Shown here piece by piece: positions 35,402-46,918 of a stretch of 64,000 nt of DNA. Where the stretch lies: positions 42,941,158 through 43,005,157 of the forward strand of contig OZ020514.1 in NCBI GenBank assembly GCA_963971425.1. Direction: 5' to 3'. A model generated the notes under the pieces. The model made no database searches. It had not been told where the DNA came from and saw only the letters and a program-made list of their open reading frames with translations. Within the stretch, counting starts at the first letter, position 1. Each line of letters opens with the position of its first letter. Source of the stretch: Bryoerythrophyllum caledonicum (lineage: Eukaryota > Streptophyta > Bryopsida > Pottiales > Pottiaceae). The position numbers and the translations under genes were made by a program.

Positions 35402-35793
35402 GTAAGTCTAAAACCATTTGTTAAATTGTATCCTCTTGTCCGCGTTGTTATGTTGTTTACCACGGAATTGATTGAAATATATTCCTATCCCAAGGGTCCT
35501 CTAATCACCGCAATGGTCACAGAGATCAAAATATCCTTCTATCCGCACGGTCTCTTGACGTTTGTTATTGTTGTTGGATGTTGTCGTTCTAAGGATTTTC
35601 CCCTGTACCTTTTGCCCCTGTAGCATTAGCGTATGTTCTAACTTCTCCGCCTCTAGACTTTGGGTCATTCATATAGATCAAAAGATCTTATCGTCAACGT
35701 CTCACTGGATGGGAAGATCTTTCTATCATACCCTCGTGCTTTCTTCGATCCGAGTCTCTAATGATGCTCTTTGTGTCCAATTTTTTTGTGCAG
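35402..35793 (+). repeat. Intron of L2 gene 2 with embedded palindromes
   Basis: GTAAG...GTGCAG intron with four motif copies near 35468, 35524, 35667 and 35710 (e.g. GATGGGAAGATCTTTCTATC). Confidence 0.75.
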
Positions 35794-36600
35794 GCTTGGC
35801 TAGAAAAGGTTTCCATTGTTTTCACAAAGAATGACTTCACAAAAGATGATGCCACTGGACAGCCAAAGCTATCGCTTCTCTTCATCGATGAGCGGATTTA
35901 CTAGACCTAGCTGCGCATCCAGGAGAACTGGATAAGTGGTCTACTACCTGACCCATACGGGGTACAATGCACTTCTCTTGGCGGTGCGGACGGCAACTTT
36001 GCCAACAAGGCCATCATGCGGATGTTGTGGTGAGGAGGGAGAAGGCAAAGTAGAGGCGATACCAAAATACAGCCTTGAGAAAGGCCGATCTTCAGCCACT
36101 ATATGCCATGTGGGAGACCGACATTGACAGGGTTCCTCAGCTGGTCATGGAGAAGAAGCGCTCGATTAAGTCGACAAAGTCCACGAAGAAGGCCCCTGTT
36201 CTTAAGGGACTTGAATTCGATGCAACATCGAGAAGAAGAAGAGACTCATAAAAAATGAGTTTATGCACTACTGTAAGACGAAGCCGCTGAAGTCAAAGAC
36301 TCAGAAGGATGTGTCTTATACGGAGACAAAGTATGCTGATGCGGCCAATGAATTCAAGGTTTTGGAGTTTGTTGTTGAGTCTTGGTATGACAGGTTGATG
36401 AAGGATAAGGGTGGCAATAAGTACTTTGCAAAGCAAGGGTATCTGCATCGGATTTCAAGAATGCGACAACGTAGTGGAATCAACTCAGGTGGGAGAATTT
36501 CAATATTGACGCGGTTGATAATATTATTGGGACACTTGCGGCGCCCAAGAATGTCATTGTCAACATCGGTGGAGGCCCTGCAATAACTTGGCTTGGTTTG

Positions 36601-36723
36601 GTAAGTGGATAGGAATATATTTCGATCTCCCCGCGGTATGCTATGATGTGTGTGATTCTCGTTGTTGCATTGTGATTGTTGGCATTCCAAGTTTTCATTT
36701 GTGTCGCTCGATTTTGCTTGCAG
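36601..36723 (+). repeat. Short intron in the motif I region of L2 gene 2
   Basis: GTAAG...TTGCAG, with one motif copy at its start (GGATAGGAATATATTTCGAT). Its position matches the D intron 9602-9885. Confidence 0.7.
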
Positions 36724-37371
36724 TCAAAGGGCGCGCAAGTCATCGAGGTCGCCTATTCAAAGGACAAACGTCTGGCTACCATAAGGACAACCACATGTAT
36801 CTGGGATTCTTGAAAAGTGGCTGCAGTAACGATTCTTGAACAAGAGAAACAAACCAAGAAGAAGCAGCCTAGGATGAAGGAGCCTAGGATGATAGAGCCC
36901 AAGAAGGAGCCCAAGAAGAGAGAGCAAGCCTCGAAGAGAGGGCATGATTGTTCGAATTTGGTCCTCGACGACGAGTCGAAGGTGATTGAGGCGTCCAGAC
37001 AAACGTAGAGGGAGGAGGCAAATGAGGACGAGGAGGAAGAGCAGGAGAATGACAATGCGGCGGAGAAGGAAGACGAGGAGGAGGACGACGGGGCAGAGAG
37101 GCGGAAGAAACGACAGCATGAGTCATCTGATGAAGAATTGAGCACGGAGCCGAATAGCGATCATAGCAAGCACTCCACCAAGACGAAGGACAAGACGGAG
37201 GACAAGGATGAAGACGAGGAGGAGAACGATGTCAAGGTTTGCCAGCCTCTAAAGAGTAGGATCTCGAAGAAGAAAGCCTCAAAGGTGTCACTATCCCATC
37301 GGCATGACAAGATTCTACCAACTCAAGCTTCTATAGGAGATGTCTCCTCTCGGCACAGTTCTCAAGTATAA

Positions 37372-37662
37372 TGCAACGGCTAACTCCAAACTATATCACC
37401 AGAACAATTAATCTTCTGACAGATTATATAATTTTTTTAGATGCTCAGAAATCTAAGAGAATAATTTTTTTGTTCATTATTTTTTTTTGTTTTAGAAGTT
37501 CCTCGGTTAGTCTTTGTGGATGGAAGGATCCTTCATTCCTTAGTGAGTACTGGAGGATAGGAGGATCTTTCGATCTACATTGGTCTTACGCTTTGCCCGT
37601 TTTTAATACAAAGATCTAATCACCCTAATTCTATCATATTCCAATTCTCTAACCTAAATCTA
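37372..37662. other. Intergenic or intron sequence between gene 2 parts (L2)
   Basis: A+T-rich, with one palindrome copy at about 37556-37577 (GATAGGAGGATCTTTCGATC). It separates the methylase-like tail from the next coding block, matching 10850-11467 in copy D. Confidence 0.5.
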
Positions 37663-39594
37663 TGCCGTCGGGGTTATGTACGAAGGGAGATCCGTCCATT
37701 GGGAAAGCTCGACGGTGGCCTAATATCTAGGACGTGAGTGCAGGCACTCGTGAAGACGTGGTGGTACGTCTTGCTGCTCAGATCGAGGCGATGGATGGAG
37801 TGGCGTCGTTGTACGACATTGAGCATGGAGATGTGAGTGGAACGGCCTATGAAGGCATTGAAGACAATTCTGATGAGGCCCTTGTTGAAAAACTGGCATA
37901 GGACATCGAGGCAGCTGTTGCGCCGTTGCCGAAATTGTCTGTTTTGCAATATAAGAAGACAGTATTTAAATACACGACGAAGTATACCTTAGGAGAATCA
38001 AGCTCTACGACAAGAGTGACATATCTGATTGTACGTTTATCACCACCCAAAGTTTCTTCAGACGATGTTCAGCGTTCTATGTCCGGCCCGATGCCAATGG
38101 AGGTAGATGCATCATCTCAGCCTAGTTTTAGCGCTGCATTGGGGACTATCCCGGATTGTGAGCAACCCTCGGCTGCAAATACACTTGCCAGACTTCTTGC
38201 TACTGATTGGGCCGCCTCTTCTCCAATTCCTCAAGCTCGGACTTCTTCCCTAGATGGCGTGGAGATTGCGGAAGAATTGCAGGCTGGGATATTTGATGAT
38301 GCTAGTAAATCTCTGCAGGCCTTCAGCCCTCCTACGAGGGTGTTGAAGTTTGCGGTCAATGATGCAGATTCAGACTCACTAAAGTTCAGCCAGGATTACA
38401 GGGTCAACTCGGAGTTGCTTCGTGATGAAGCAGCTCTTAGGGAGAAGACTGCACATTGTGCTGCCCATTTTGGTGGTCGACCCTCTACTGAAGATACATC
38501 TCTTGGAGGCTGCTCTACCTTCACTATTCTCTTCTTTTTGCGATGTATCAATAGATAGGAATATTTTTTGATGTCATGGCCTCCTTTTTTTTGTGATCTA
38601 TGTTAGTAGTATAGAAAATGTGCCGATGTTGTAGCCTCCTTCTTTTGATGCTCTATAGATCTAGATGGGAAGATCTTTTGATGTCCTCGCCTCCTTCATT
38701 TGGTGCTTTATAGATCTAGATAGGAAGATCTTTCGATGTCCTTCCCTCTCTACTAACGCTTGGTCTTTGGTTCTCTGCAGCTGAAATACTTCCACCCGCT
38801 CTGACTGTCGCCCTTCGCTCTCCAAAGGTAAAGGATCTGAGGTACACGGTCCTCCTGGACTTGAATGGATTTCTAGTCCACAGGATGAATAGCGGTTGCA
38901 GTTGTATCCCTAGATAGGAATATCTGCCGATCTAACTTCCAGCTCTTATCTTTTGTTATGTTTGCAGCCAGTCTACGACGACTCAAAAAAATCATCATAT
39001 TGTCTGTGAACGGATTGCTTTGTTTTGAGCAATACTATAACTGCACCCCCCGACGCTTCGATCACAACAACATTATTGTTCGACCTGGTCTCATAGAGTT
39101 CTTCAAGATCCGATTGAGGTCCTTCCATGTTGGTATATGGTTGTCTATGGTCCCCGGACGGCTGAAATTTTTTCTTCACGTGCTCTTCCCGATGACATAA
39201 GGTCGAGACTTCTCTTCGTTTATGGACGAAACAAGTGCTCAAGGCCACAATAATATCCTTACTGTGAAAAGATTCTTTGAAGACTATCAATAGACCAAAA
39301 GACAAAGAAAATTTGCCTTCCTGACAAAGTGTTGATGGTTGATGATCAACCAATGTGGCATGTTTTTAACGGAGACATGGCTTGCTACTTTCCGAAGCCT
39401 TGGCGTGGTGAAATGGTCTTGCCCAATGCATCCAATGTCATACCAAATATTACTACAGCATTGATTTCGTTCATCCTTCCGCTGCGATCTTATGCCTCGG
39501 TGAAAAACTATCTACGTCAACATCACATGGATGGAAAGTACAAACGAAGACTGCTTGAATCATGGCACCTTGACCGAGTACTACAAACTTTGTA
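37663..39594 (+). pseudogene. FCP1/NIF-type HAD phosphatase-like region of L2 gene 2
   Basis: A Ser/Asp-rich N-terminal part (37663-38540, in two frames) is followed by intron-like gaps with palindromes (38550-38780 and about 38905-38967). The HAD part shows VLLDLNGFLVHR (38848-38884), LKKIIILSVNGLLC (38976-39017, a second motif I-like strand), IIVRPGLIEFFKI (39073-39110), HVGIWLSMV (39128-39155), then in a shifted frame KVLMVDDQPMWHVFN (39328-39371) and MVLPNASNVIPNIT (39414-39455). These are the ordered landmarks of the FCP1-like plant HAD family, with N for the second Asp of DxDx. A frameshift and stops near 39200-39310 disable it. C-terminal residues end at 39594. Confidence 0.65.
38550..38970 (+). 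repeat. Palindromes in two introns of the L2 phosphatase-like gene
   Basis: Copies at about 38556, 38660, 38717 (GATAGGAAGATCTTTCGATG) and 38914 (GATAGGAATATCTGCCGATC). Tandem 55-60 bp units repeat 'CCTCGCCTCCTTCATTTGGTG'-like text split by the motif. Confidence 0.75.
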
Positions 39595-40017
39595 AAACTA
39601 AACTGCATTACATGGTTGATTTTACCATTTTTGTTTTGCCACAACTTCTCATTCACTTTTGATTTATGAATAAAGTCTTCAATGAGTAAATTACTGTCTT
39701 TCTTCAAGTGCCCTTGAACACCTATTACTTTAATGCTTACTAGATAATCTATTTCATGGATCGCCAGATCTATCAATGTATCTAGAGGAAGATCCCTCTA
39801 TGTAGCTATCGTTTGATCAGTTTCTTATTGTGTATTGGTGACCCATGATAACAATTCAATGGCTATTATTGTCTTTCTTCGCGCTCATTGATTGTAATAT
39901 TTTTCAATACTTTGCTATAATGGTAACATTGGCAGATCTTAAGGTCTAGCATCCCGTACATAATAATGTGCCAGAGTCTAGATTTCATCCTAAAGTCTTA
40001 ATTTACTTAAATGTGGC
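39595..40017. other. Gene 2-side terminal region of the L2 element
   Basis: Non-coding tail after gene 2 ending in the TIR-like stretch AGTCTAGATTTCATC...ATTTACTTAAATGTGGC. The last 40 bp match 47340-47379 closely and the inverse of 21984-22035 loosely. Confidence 0.55.
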
Positions 40018-40106
40018 ATACATAGGCATTTTACCACCTAACATATATCTTATATCTGATAGTCTACATTCAACATGCATCTTAGATGACATCAAACTCG
40101 TAGTCA

Positions 40107-40525
40107 GTTATCCTCGATTCAAGAATAACCATCATAAATTAGGTTATCCAAATATTGAATATCATACTTTTGATATCCTTAACTCGAGGATAACACCCTG
40201 GTAGGATATACCACCCATATTGGGCAAAGTCTGACGTGATTTCAAACCGTGATTTAGCTTATGAACTCACACAATATATCCATTATAATTTCATTAAATT
40301 CCAACAAATTGACATCCGTTATCCTCGACTAGAAGATAATTGTTATTTCATTGTCAATTGCCGTATTTGTACAATACTTTACACTTTGGAATTGGTGATT
40401 ACAAATGCAATATGATTCCTTAGTTTTATATTCGAGTCGAGGATAAAGCTTATACATATTTTCCTTTAAAATGATTCAGCTGTTCCGATTATGTGAGTTT
40501 AGGTTATCCTCGACCCGAGGATAAC
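40107..40525. repeat. L3 palindromes, right part of the split array
   Basis: Inverted repeats at 40107-40129, 40172-40194, 40318-40340, about 40429-40451 and 40503-40525. The best is GTTATCCTCGA, two bases, CGAGGATAAC. Outside the L2 end at 40017 and of the same type as 21643-21940. Confidence 0.75.
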
Positions 40526-42039
40526 AGTGCTACAGGGATTCTGTCATATGCGGAGTGTCACAGATTGAGATTTAGTTTATGTGCGACCAAGAACCGCTGC
40601 AATGCTTAATGGTCAATAACACTTAATAACGTGCGATGGGGAAGTCAACCTGTACTCTTGCACAGAAAGGAGAGGAGAAAATATTGAAATGACATGTGCG
40701 ACACAGGCAAAAAGAAAATGAAAATGATTTCAATCAACGTGCAAGAAATACAACAACATAAGAAATACAGCCACACTTACGCTCCTTCCCCAAAAAACTA
40801 TCCAAGTCATTCGTGTCCCCAAAAAAGACCTAGAACAATATAAACCAGTTCAATATCTTACTGCGCAGAGACAAGAGCTGAAACACAGAAGTGGAAGCGG
40901 AGGCGAGGAACAGAGAGGGAAGAGTTGGAAATGAGAATTTCCAGGAAAAAGTATGAATGTCGTGATGAACTTTGGTGCACAAAAAACGGAGGTGGGCGGG
41001 AAAGACCTTTTCCAATGGCAGCATTTTTGGGCAGGAAAACAATGTATTTTTGTCACAACTTTTAAGCTGACCTTTTTAGGTTCTCGAGTCACTTCAATTT
41101 AGGAATGCAACCAACCCGAAAAGAACAAAATGAGATTTGTTTTGACAAAATTGGATTCTTTAATGAATGAAAAACTGAAAGTCATATTTGGTTTCATATG
41201 TAGAAAAGTAATAAAAATGAACACAAATCTGCTGAATTAGTTTTCAAAAAAAAGGTTTTAAAAAAAAATAAGCCTAGTAAAATCTGAATCGATTTAAAGA
41301 AAATAACTCTTAGAATATAGAAAGTTTTAATCTATATAATTTGTTTTAGTATTGTTTTCAAATAAGAATTGAAGAAAATTTAATTTGGTCTTAAAGAAAA
41401 ATGTATATTCATTAAATCTTTCATCGTTTCATAAATAAAAAATCAATCTTCTATCAAATTTTGATGACTTTTAAGTAAGATGATAAATGTTCTATGTCAC
41501 ACACAACATCCGGTTCGAAAGGCTGGCGTGAATAAAGTGTTTGTTCGTTCCACCACTAAGTCCATGCCCACAGGACGTATGTCACACTCATATTTGTTCT
41601 TCAAAGTTGAGAAAGAAGAGGAAAAAAAATTAATTTTGTTCACAATCTTTATAAATAAATCGAACCTTAAATTAGGTAATAAGGAAAATCAACAAGTGAC
41701 AAAACTTAAGCTTTAGTTCATCCTCGTGATTTTAGCTATTAGAAGGTGCGTCCTAATTGGGAGAGGGACGATACTCAAAACTCTCCTTCCATATACTGTA
41801 GTGGCCAAAGAATCCACTTTTCAATACAACCAAAAATAAACAAAATACAATTGCTATGACAATACATATGTCCTCATTACTGTAGGGAAGGCCACCGGAT
41901 AGCCGGTCACGTTGAAAGTACCTACTAATCCTTCTCAAATACTACAACATCAAATTCCAAAGGATCCCGACCTGGTTACGGTTTATGATCCTATATGTAC
42001 CTCTTCACACCCGATAGCCCTATAAGGATTCCAGCTAGA
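40526..42039. other. Unassigned A+T-rich spacer
   Basis: I see no gene, repeat array or element end here. Short frames at 40830-41090 and 41480-41716 have no motif. Confidence 0.5.
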
Positions 42040-42904
42040 CCTTACGCAAGAAAAAAATACACAAGCAAAACCTCCAACCCATTAAGGGAATCCTTTGAAA
42101 TTTAACGTCATCAACGTCTTCATGTTGCACATCCGTACAAGTCATGTTGGTCTTCCTCCGACTTGTAGGTGGTGTAGTCTCAGACCTCTTGGCATGTTTC
42201 CTCCGTTTAATCGCGCTCCTTATCACCAATTTTGGGTCCTTGTTCGGTTGGTCGAATTCATGTCTTCTTGCAGGCTGTGGTACTTATACAAGCGGTAAAG
42301 AAATGGAGAAATAGGGAAAGGCCTTGTTTATCCAACTCCGGCTACTAACTTTCCCACTACCTCCCAAATTACTTTACCCCATGCTATTGGCCGTTTTCCA
42401 AAATAGAACCTCCAAATTGTATTAGCCAACTTTGTGGTTGTCTTTGCACGTCTTTTTGGATACAAAATTGGCGCAAAAAACTCTATCACTCTCCTAGATC
42501 CCGGATCTATACAATTTGCTACCGTGAATTTGTCTTAAGGGTTGCCCTTGTTTACAAACTTCCTTGCTACAAAAGACTCTCTCTGTGAGCACATACCTTC
42601 ACCTTTGGGTGAGAAGCTTTAGACCTCTCTCCAAAGCTCGACCGTCCACTAATCCGGATTCGCCCATAGCATGTTGTCCCATTTGTTGGAGTGCCCTTCA
42701 ATCAACTCGCGCACCATGACCTTGTACCAAAATCCCAATGGCCAATCTCTCAGCCCAAAGCACCCCATCCGCTTCATGTCCGCATTGAAGGCATTTTTCT
42801 CCTTCTTGTCCTTCAATACTCCTAGAACTACATACCAGAGGTTGATCAAAGTCTCTCAAACCGCCCGGCTGCTCCACGCCTTCACCATCTTCTCCCACCG
42901 CCAC
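42040..42904 (-). pseudogene. Degenerate coding remnant of an unrecognised, possibly element-encoded protein
   Basis: One minus-strand frame keeps a coherent protein texture with few stops: LWYVVLGVLKDKKEKN, then HSNKWDNMLWANPD (42850-42650), CIDPGSRRVIEFFAPIL (about 42515-42465), KLANTIWRFYFGKRPIAWGK (about 42440-42380), VVGKLVAGVG and FPISPFLYRLYKYHS (about 42330-42260), and a basic Lys/Arg stretch (KRRKHAKRS, about 42205-42180). Stops stand where sense codons are expected. I cannot name the family; it resembles repetitive plant proteins I associate with transposable elements. It is on the opposite strand to copy 43966-46918 and upstream of it. Confidence 0.4.
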
Positions 42905-43875
42905 AATGTTGCACCCGCACGAAAAACCTCTACTGTTCTACAACCGGATCTTTACCCTGCTGGAAACCCTAACCTCAATCCTTACATGGTCGCTTACTAC
43001 AATTGCAGGGCCTTATAGTCGCACCTTCTGACACAAACCTTATCTTCTTACAACACATTTCAACAAAAGAAGAACAAGAGAAGGTTTGTCACTTTTCCTC
43101 TCACATGCTATTGTAGTTGCCGAATGACCTTAATTCATCCTCGATTTTGGATAGATCCGTTAGATCCGTGTCCGGTTTTTGATATTCTGAACTATATCCT
43201 GTTTTGACTAAATGTTTAGAAACACACACCTTTCCCGTCCCGTAGGTGGTCTCCAAAACACGTTTTTTTTCTCCTCCATCCGGTTTTTTTTAACCTTTCT
43301 CTAACACTTTTATTGTTTAAAGAAGTGACTATTATGGCAAATTGATAAAACTAATAATAAAATCATGATAACAAGAGCTCTTTAATAAAGAAAACATAAA
43401 AATTATCCCAGTAAAGCACTTAGTACTCTAAATGAGTTCCGAGGCAAAAAGTAGGACCTTCCGACACTAGGCTTGAGCTTCTTTGTCTTTGTCTTCATGT
43501 TTAGTCAAGCTTACATTGCGAGCTTTAGCTACAAGCTCAGCTTCACCTTCATGTTGATCATGAGCTTGGTTGCTGTCGCGTTGTCCATTGTAATTCATCT
43601 CTCTCGCATTCCATCACAATCTACGGAACTATATCCTTCTTCCACTTTGAATGCTTTGGTGATTTAAAATATTTTGGATATGTAAGTGTTGCAGTTGTTT
43701 TCAATGTTGATGCTATTTATAAGTAAGTCATGAGCATATTGTATAAACTAATTTTGATTGCCATAGAGCTATGGTGGTTTATAGAGTTGTTGCCATAGAG
43801 CTTCACGGGTGAGCAGAAAATCATGGTTCATTGTAGAATCTTGCGGACTAGCGATTAACATGGCTGATCTATAGA
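42905..43875. other. Unassigned spacer
   Basis: Mixed-composition non-coding sequence; no motif array and no domain seen. Confidence 0.45.
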
Positions 43876-43965
43876 TTGTAATATCCTATAATCTTTTCTT
43901 CTTCAAAGGAAATGAACAACAGGGCTGATTCAAGGAGTATAGGATCCTACTATCTCTGATAGCCT

Positions 43966-46918
43966 TTGATGTCTTCAAGTTGCGGACCGGACAATGAGTT
44001 CACTAATCCTGCAAGTAGTAACCTTGATAATTACTTTGATGATAAGTGTAAGCAATTTGAACTGCCCATGAGAGCTTTTCTTTGCTACCTTGGTCATGGC
44101 ATTGTTGGACATGCTATTGTCATTGAATTGGTTCCTGTTAGATCTTGGCTTGGCGACAATATTGATCACACATTCGCCGAGTTGGCTCTTCTTAGACTTG
44201 TTGAGATACATGTAGTGGCGCAAAGTCTTCGCATCCATTCAATGCAGAATGGCATCTCCATCTTGGCTGAATTGATTGGTAGAACAATTCTCTGGGGGAC
44301 AACAAGTCTTGTCTAGACTTCGGACATACGCAAAACTCTTGGGTCCACAAACACTCCTCCTCTTGTACCTCAAGCGGAATAGGTGGGTAAGGTGGTGAAA
44401 CGCTTCAACGCTGGCAAGTATCTTAGCACCTCTCGTTGTATCAATTGCGTATGTTCGGATGAATTGTTCGAAAATAATACTTTGGGGGAGGATAATATTG
44501 GCGTTACACTGTTTTATGTTATTCTTAGAGATCCTAGAAACATCATGAGTCATCGGAAATGGCCCATTGTCAAATGTACATTCAAAGAGGACAGTCTTAG
44601 TTATACGCTTGATGACCATTTCGACCGTCTTCTTGACACTGCGGATACAAATGCGCACCTTGGTGGCCGCCCAAAAGCACCATATTGGTTTGTTTGTTGT
44701 AAGAATTGGACTGAGGAGAAGCTAAACGCGCTTGCTAAGAAGACTCTACCGGGAAAAATTCAAGCACTCGATTCGCGGTCATGTTTTTTAATAAATGCGT
44801 TCAATTAATTAGGCCCCAAGATATCCTCTTCATTTAACAGAAGTTCTTGGTGATGGACTTTGACAAACGCCAAGATTATGCAAGGTCTATGGATAAATAA
44901 TTGAAAACAAAAATATGTCACTTTACTAGGTCAAGATATATACCGTATAGCGTGGTATAAAATTCATGCCATATTGAAGTCAACATTTCATGAATATATG
45001 AACGGGTACAAAAAAGGCATTGTTTCCTCTATGTACAGAAACACGTACGTCAAACAACCCCATTTTGGAATCGTGCAAGCACTTGGTACAATTTTGGCTA
45101 TCAACAATGAGACTACGGATCATATACTTAATCGGATGTAGATAACAGTACCACGCCCGATAGAGACTCAAGTTTATGTCCTTTAGAAATAGTTGGAAGA
45201 AAATTCAAGCTCATGCCACAGATGTATTACCTTACATATTACATCAACCACTTTCCTGCATTCACAAACTTTGAGCACCTCATGGTTATGTTTATGTGCT
45301 AAGAGAACCTCAAACTTGCTCTCTACACCTAGTTCACGGTAGGATCTTATGATCCCTAGGGGATGGTTGCTCAGAGTCCTACGATACCTAGAGAGAGGAC
45401 TCTGAGCAGCACAAGGGCAATATTCTTTGTAATATCGAAAATAAAATGGATATAGCCAACATCACTATCCCTCGTATGTGAGTTTCCACCAAACTCACTT
45501 CACCTCTGGGTCAGTTCCTAATGAACGTCACATGTATAATTACGCACAAACATGGAGATGGTGTTTTTTCTCACTACTCTAGTGACTTGTAGCGAGTCCA
45601 CTTTAATAACACTATTTGTTCTCTTGCGAGATTGCTTTGGCATCTTGAGAAACTACCCCTTCATGAATCAGGTAGGATTTTCCCTCACGAGCTGGCTAGT
45701 TCTTTCAAGCTATGCTCAAAGGGAAGTGCTGATGTATTGACCTCTTCTCTCTGGTAATGATTAACTCAGTTGTACTCGTCCTCCATCCACAAAATTATAT
45801 TTGCAGATTGAGAGTTGTGCAAAGGACAATAACAAATGGTTTCTCATGGCGTTCTTATTGATGTTTATTTATCAAAGGGTGTTCAAAGAAATCCAAGTTG
45901 ATTATTTGTTAGTTGGGCACAAGCATGAGGATATTGATGCTTACTTTAGCCACTTGTCCAAGACCCTGAAGAGTCAAAATACTTATTTTGTCGTGGGTTT
46001 GAGGATGTCCTTCATGCAATCATACAATTTCGGTTACATGCCCAAGTTTGTTCAAGAGGTTGCTAATTTTAAATCTTTCGTCTAAAATTATATTCGTAAT
46101 GGTGCTGACAGACTTGTTGGCTTAGGAGAGATGGACCTCTTTAAATTCTACGTAGATGAAGAAGAGTGGCCTGTCATGCATTTTAAGGAACTTGCAGCTC
46201 ATGCGCATTGGCTACTCTGATACACGCGTCTCATTCGACTATGGAAGGAAGATGCCGACGAGAAACTCATGATACCTTCCGACCTTCCAAATCTAATACC
46301 TTTCAGGCGGTAGTGGGACGATAAGGTTCCTTCTTCTAGAGACAAGGCAAGAGAGAAGGTTTCCAAAGCTTTTTATAAAAGGTCGTTCATCTAGTGTGGA
46401 ATTTGAGGTTATATAGAATTTTGAGAATACAAGATGCTTGAAAGTTTGGGCTTCCGAAAGGATTTTCCACCTTAAATTGAATATTGCAATGGAATACTTG
46501 TAGAATTAGAAAAACATCTTCGTCCTACTCTTGCGGCCTTGGTAGAAGGCTTTTGGCAATTCATGATTGGAAGATGAGAGATCTAGCTCCATCCTGCCTC
46601 ATAATCAATAGAGATGTCACACCAGAAGATGACAAAGGCAAGAGAGACCGAAGGACGTCTAGAATTCATGGCGAGATGGTGGAGCGGGCTCATGGATCCT
46701 ACTCTATCCTTGACCCCAAAATATATCCCACTTGGTTCGAGAGAGCATGTTTAGCAGTCAATTGTAGTAGAGGACATGTCGTCTACGGAAAGTTTAATAT
46801 CCAATTCTGGAAGCCAAGAAATCAATTCAAGAACAAGAAATATGAGGATTGTTGGGCACGAACGTGGGTTCCAAAAAAATGTTGTTTGGGTACGCATATA
46901 GTCGGTTTTGCCTCTTGT
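43966..46918 (+). pseudogene. DUF7869-type transposase pseudogene, fourth copy
   Basis: Coding blocks on the plus strand: FLCYLGHGIVGHAIVIEL (44074-44130), CINCVCSDELF (about 44435), GVTLFYVILRDPRN, MSHRKWPIVKCTF and AHLGGRPKAPYWFVC (to 44700), DIYRIAWYKIHAIL (about 44934-44974), an interval with palindromes (45200-45430), MNVTCIITHKHGDGVF (about 45520-45565), IESCAKDNNKWFLMAF (about 45805-45850), LLVGHKHEDIDAYFSHL (45908-45957) and the C-terminal region through CWARTWVPKK to TAG at about 46918. The order matches 23024-26374. Frameshifts and stops disable it. The Asp of the usual L/MDN motif is missing here (ESC), a substitution at a presumed catalytic position. Confidence 0.7.
45330..45410 (+). 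repeat. Palindrome plus 12-bp-arm hairpin in the intron-like gap of the fourth copy
   Basis: GTAGGATCTTATGATCCCTA at about 45339-45358 is followed by GCTCAGAGTCCT (45369-45380) and its perfect complement AGGACTCTGAGC (45396-45407) around a 15-base loop. Confidence 0.75.

Larger units (their letters stand above)
33317..37371 (+). pseudogene. Gene 2 of the L2 element: ParB/Srx-like motif plus degenerate methyltransferase-like protein
   Basis: Exon 1 33317-33348 (MSETASDNPIN), a 0.7-kb intron, then coding from 34046. Further introns are 35402-35793 and 36601-36723. Parts: NKDWRLLSLRDAV start; KEFSLAQAVMLSSNS to VIIGGQHCVAAHKVF (about 35106-35150, ParB/Srx- or DGQHR-like loop); IVWAEPANFGKL then LNQDLARVR and GLAHPPQF, collinear with the D copy; NVIVNIGGGPAITW (about 36555-36590), a motif I-like glycine loop, continuing after the intron with AQVIEVAYSKDKR; then a long Glu/Asp/Lys-rich tail (36840-37290). 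In-frame stops at about 34207, 34506 and 34658 replace codons such as CAG or CGA. The methylase identity is by collinearity with 61369-64000 and is weaker here. Confidence 0.5.
21984..40017. mobile_element. Lineage 2 (L2) large element, about 18 kb, both genes present but decayed
   Basis: Diverged inverted ends: 21984 onward reads GCGATAATCAACTAAATCTA then GACTTTG. The inverse of the right end (to 40017) reads GCCACATTTAAGTAAATTAA then GACTTT. The same end occurs at 47331-47379 after another transposase copy. Gene 1 reads leftward (23024-26374), gene 2 reads rightward (33317-39594), and palindrome arrays lie in both subterminal and intergenic parts. The 27.0-33.3 kb interior is unlike the other copies and probably contains later insertions. 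The element splits the L3 array. No clear target duplication is visible (flanks ...GACATAT and ATACATA...). Confidence 0.55.
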
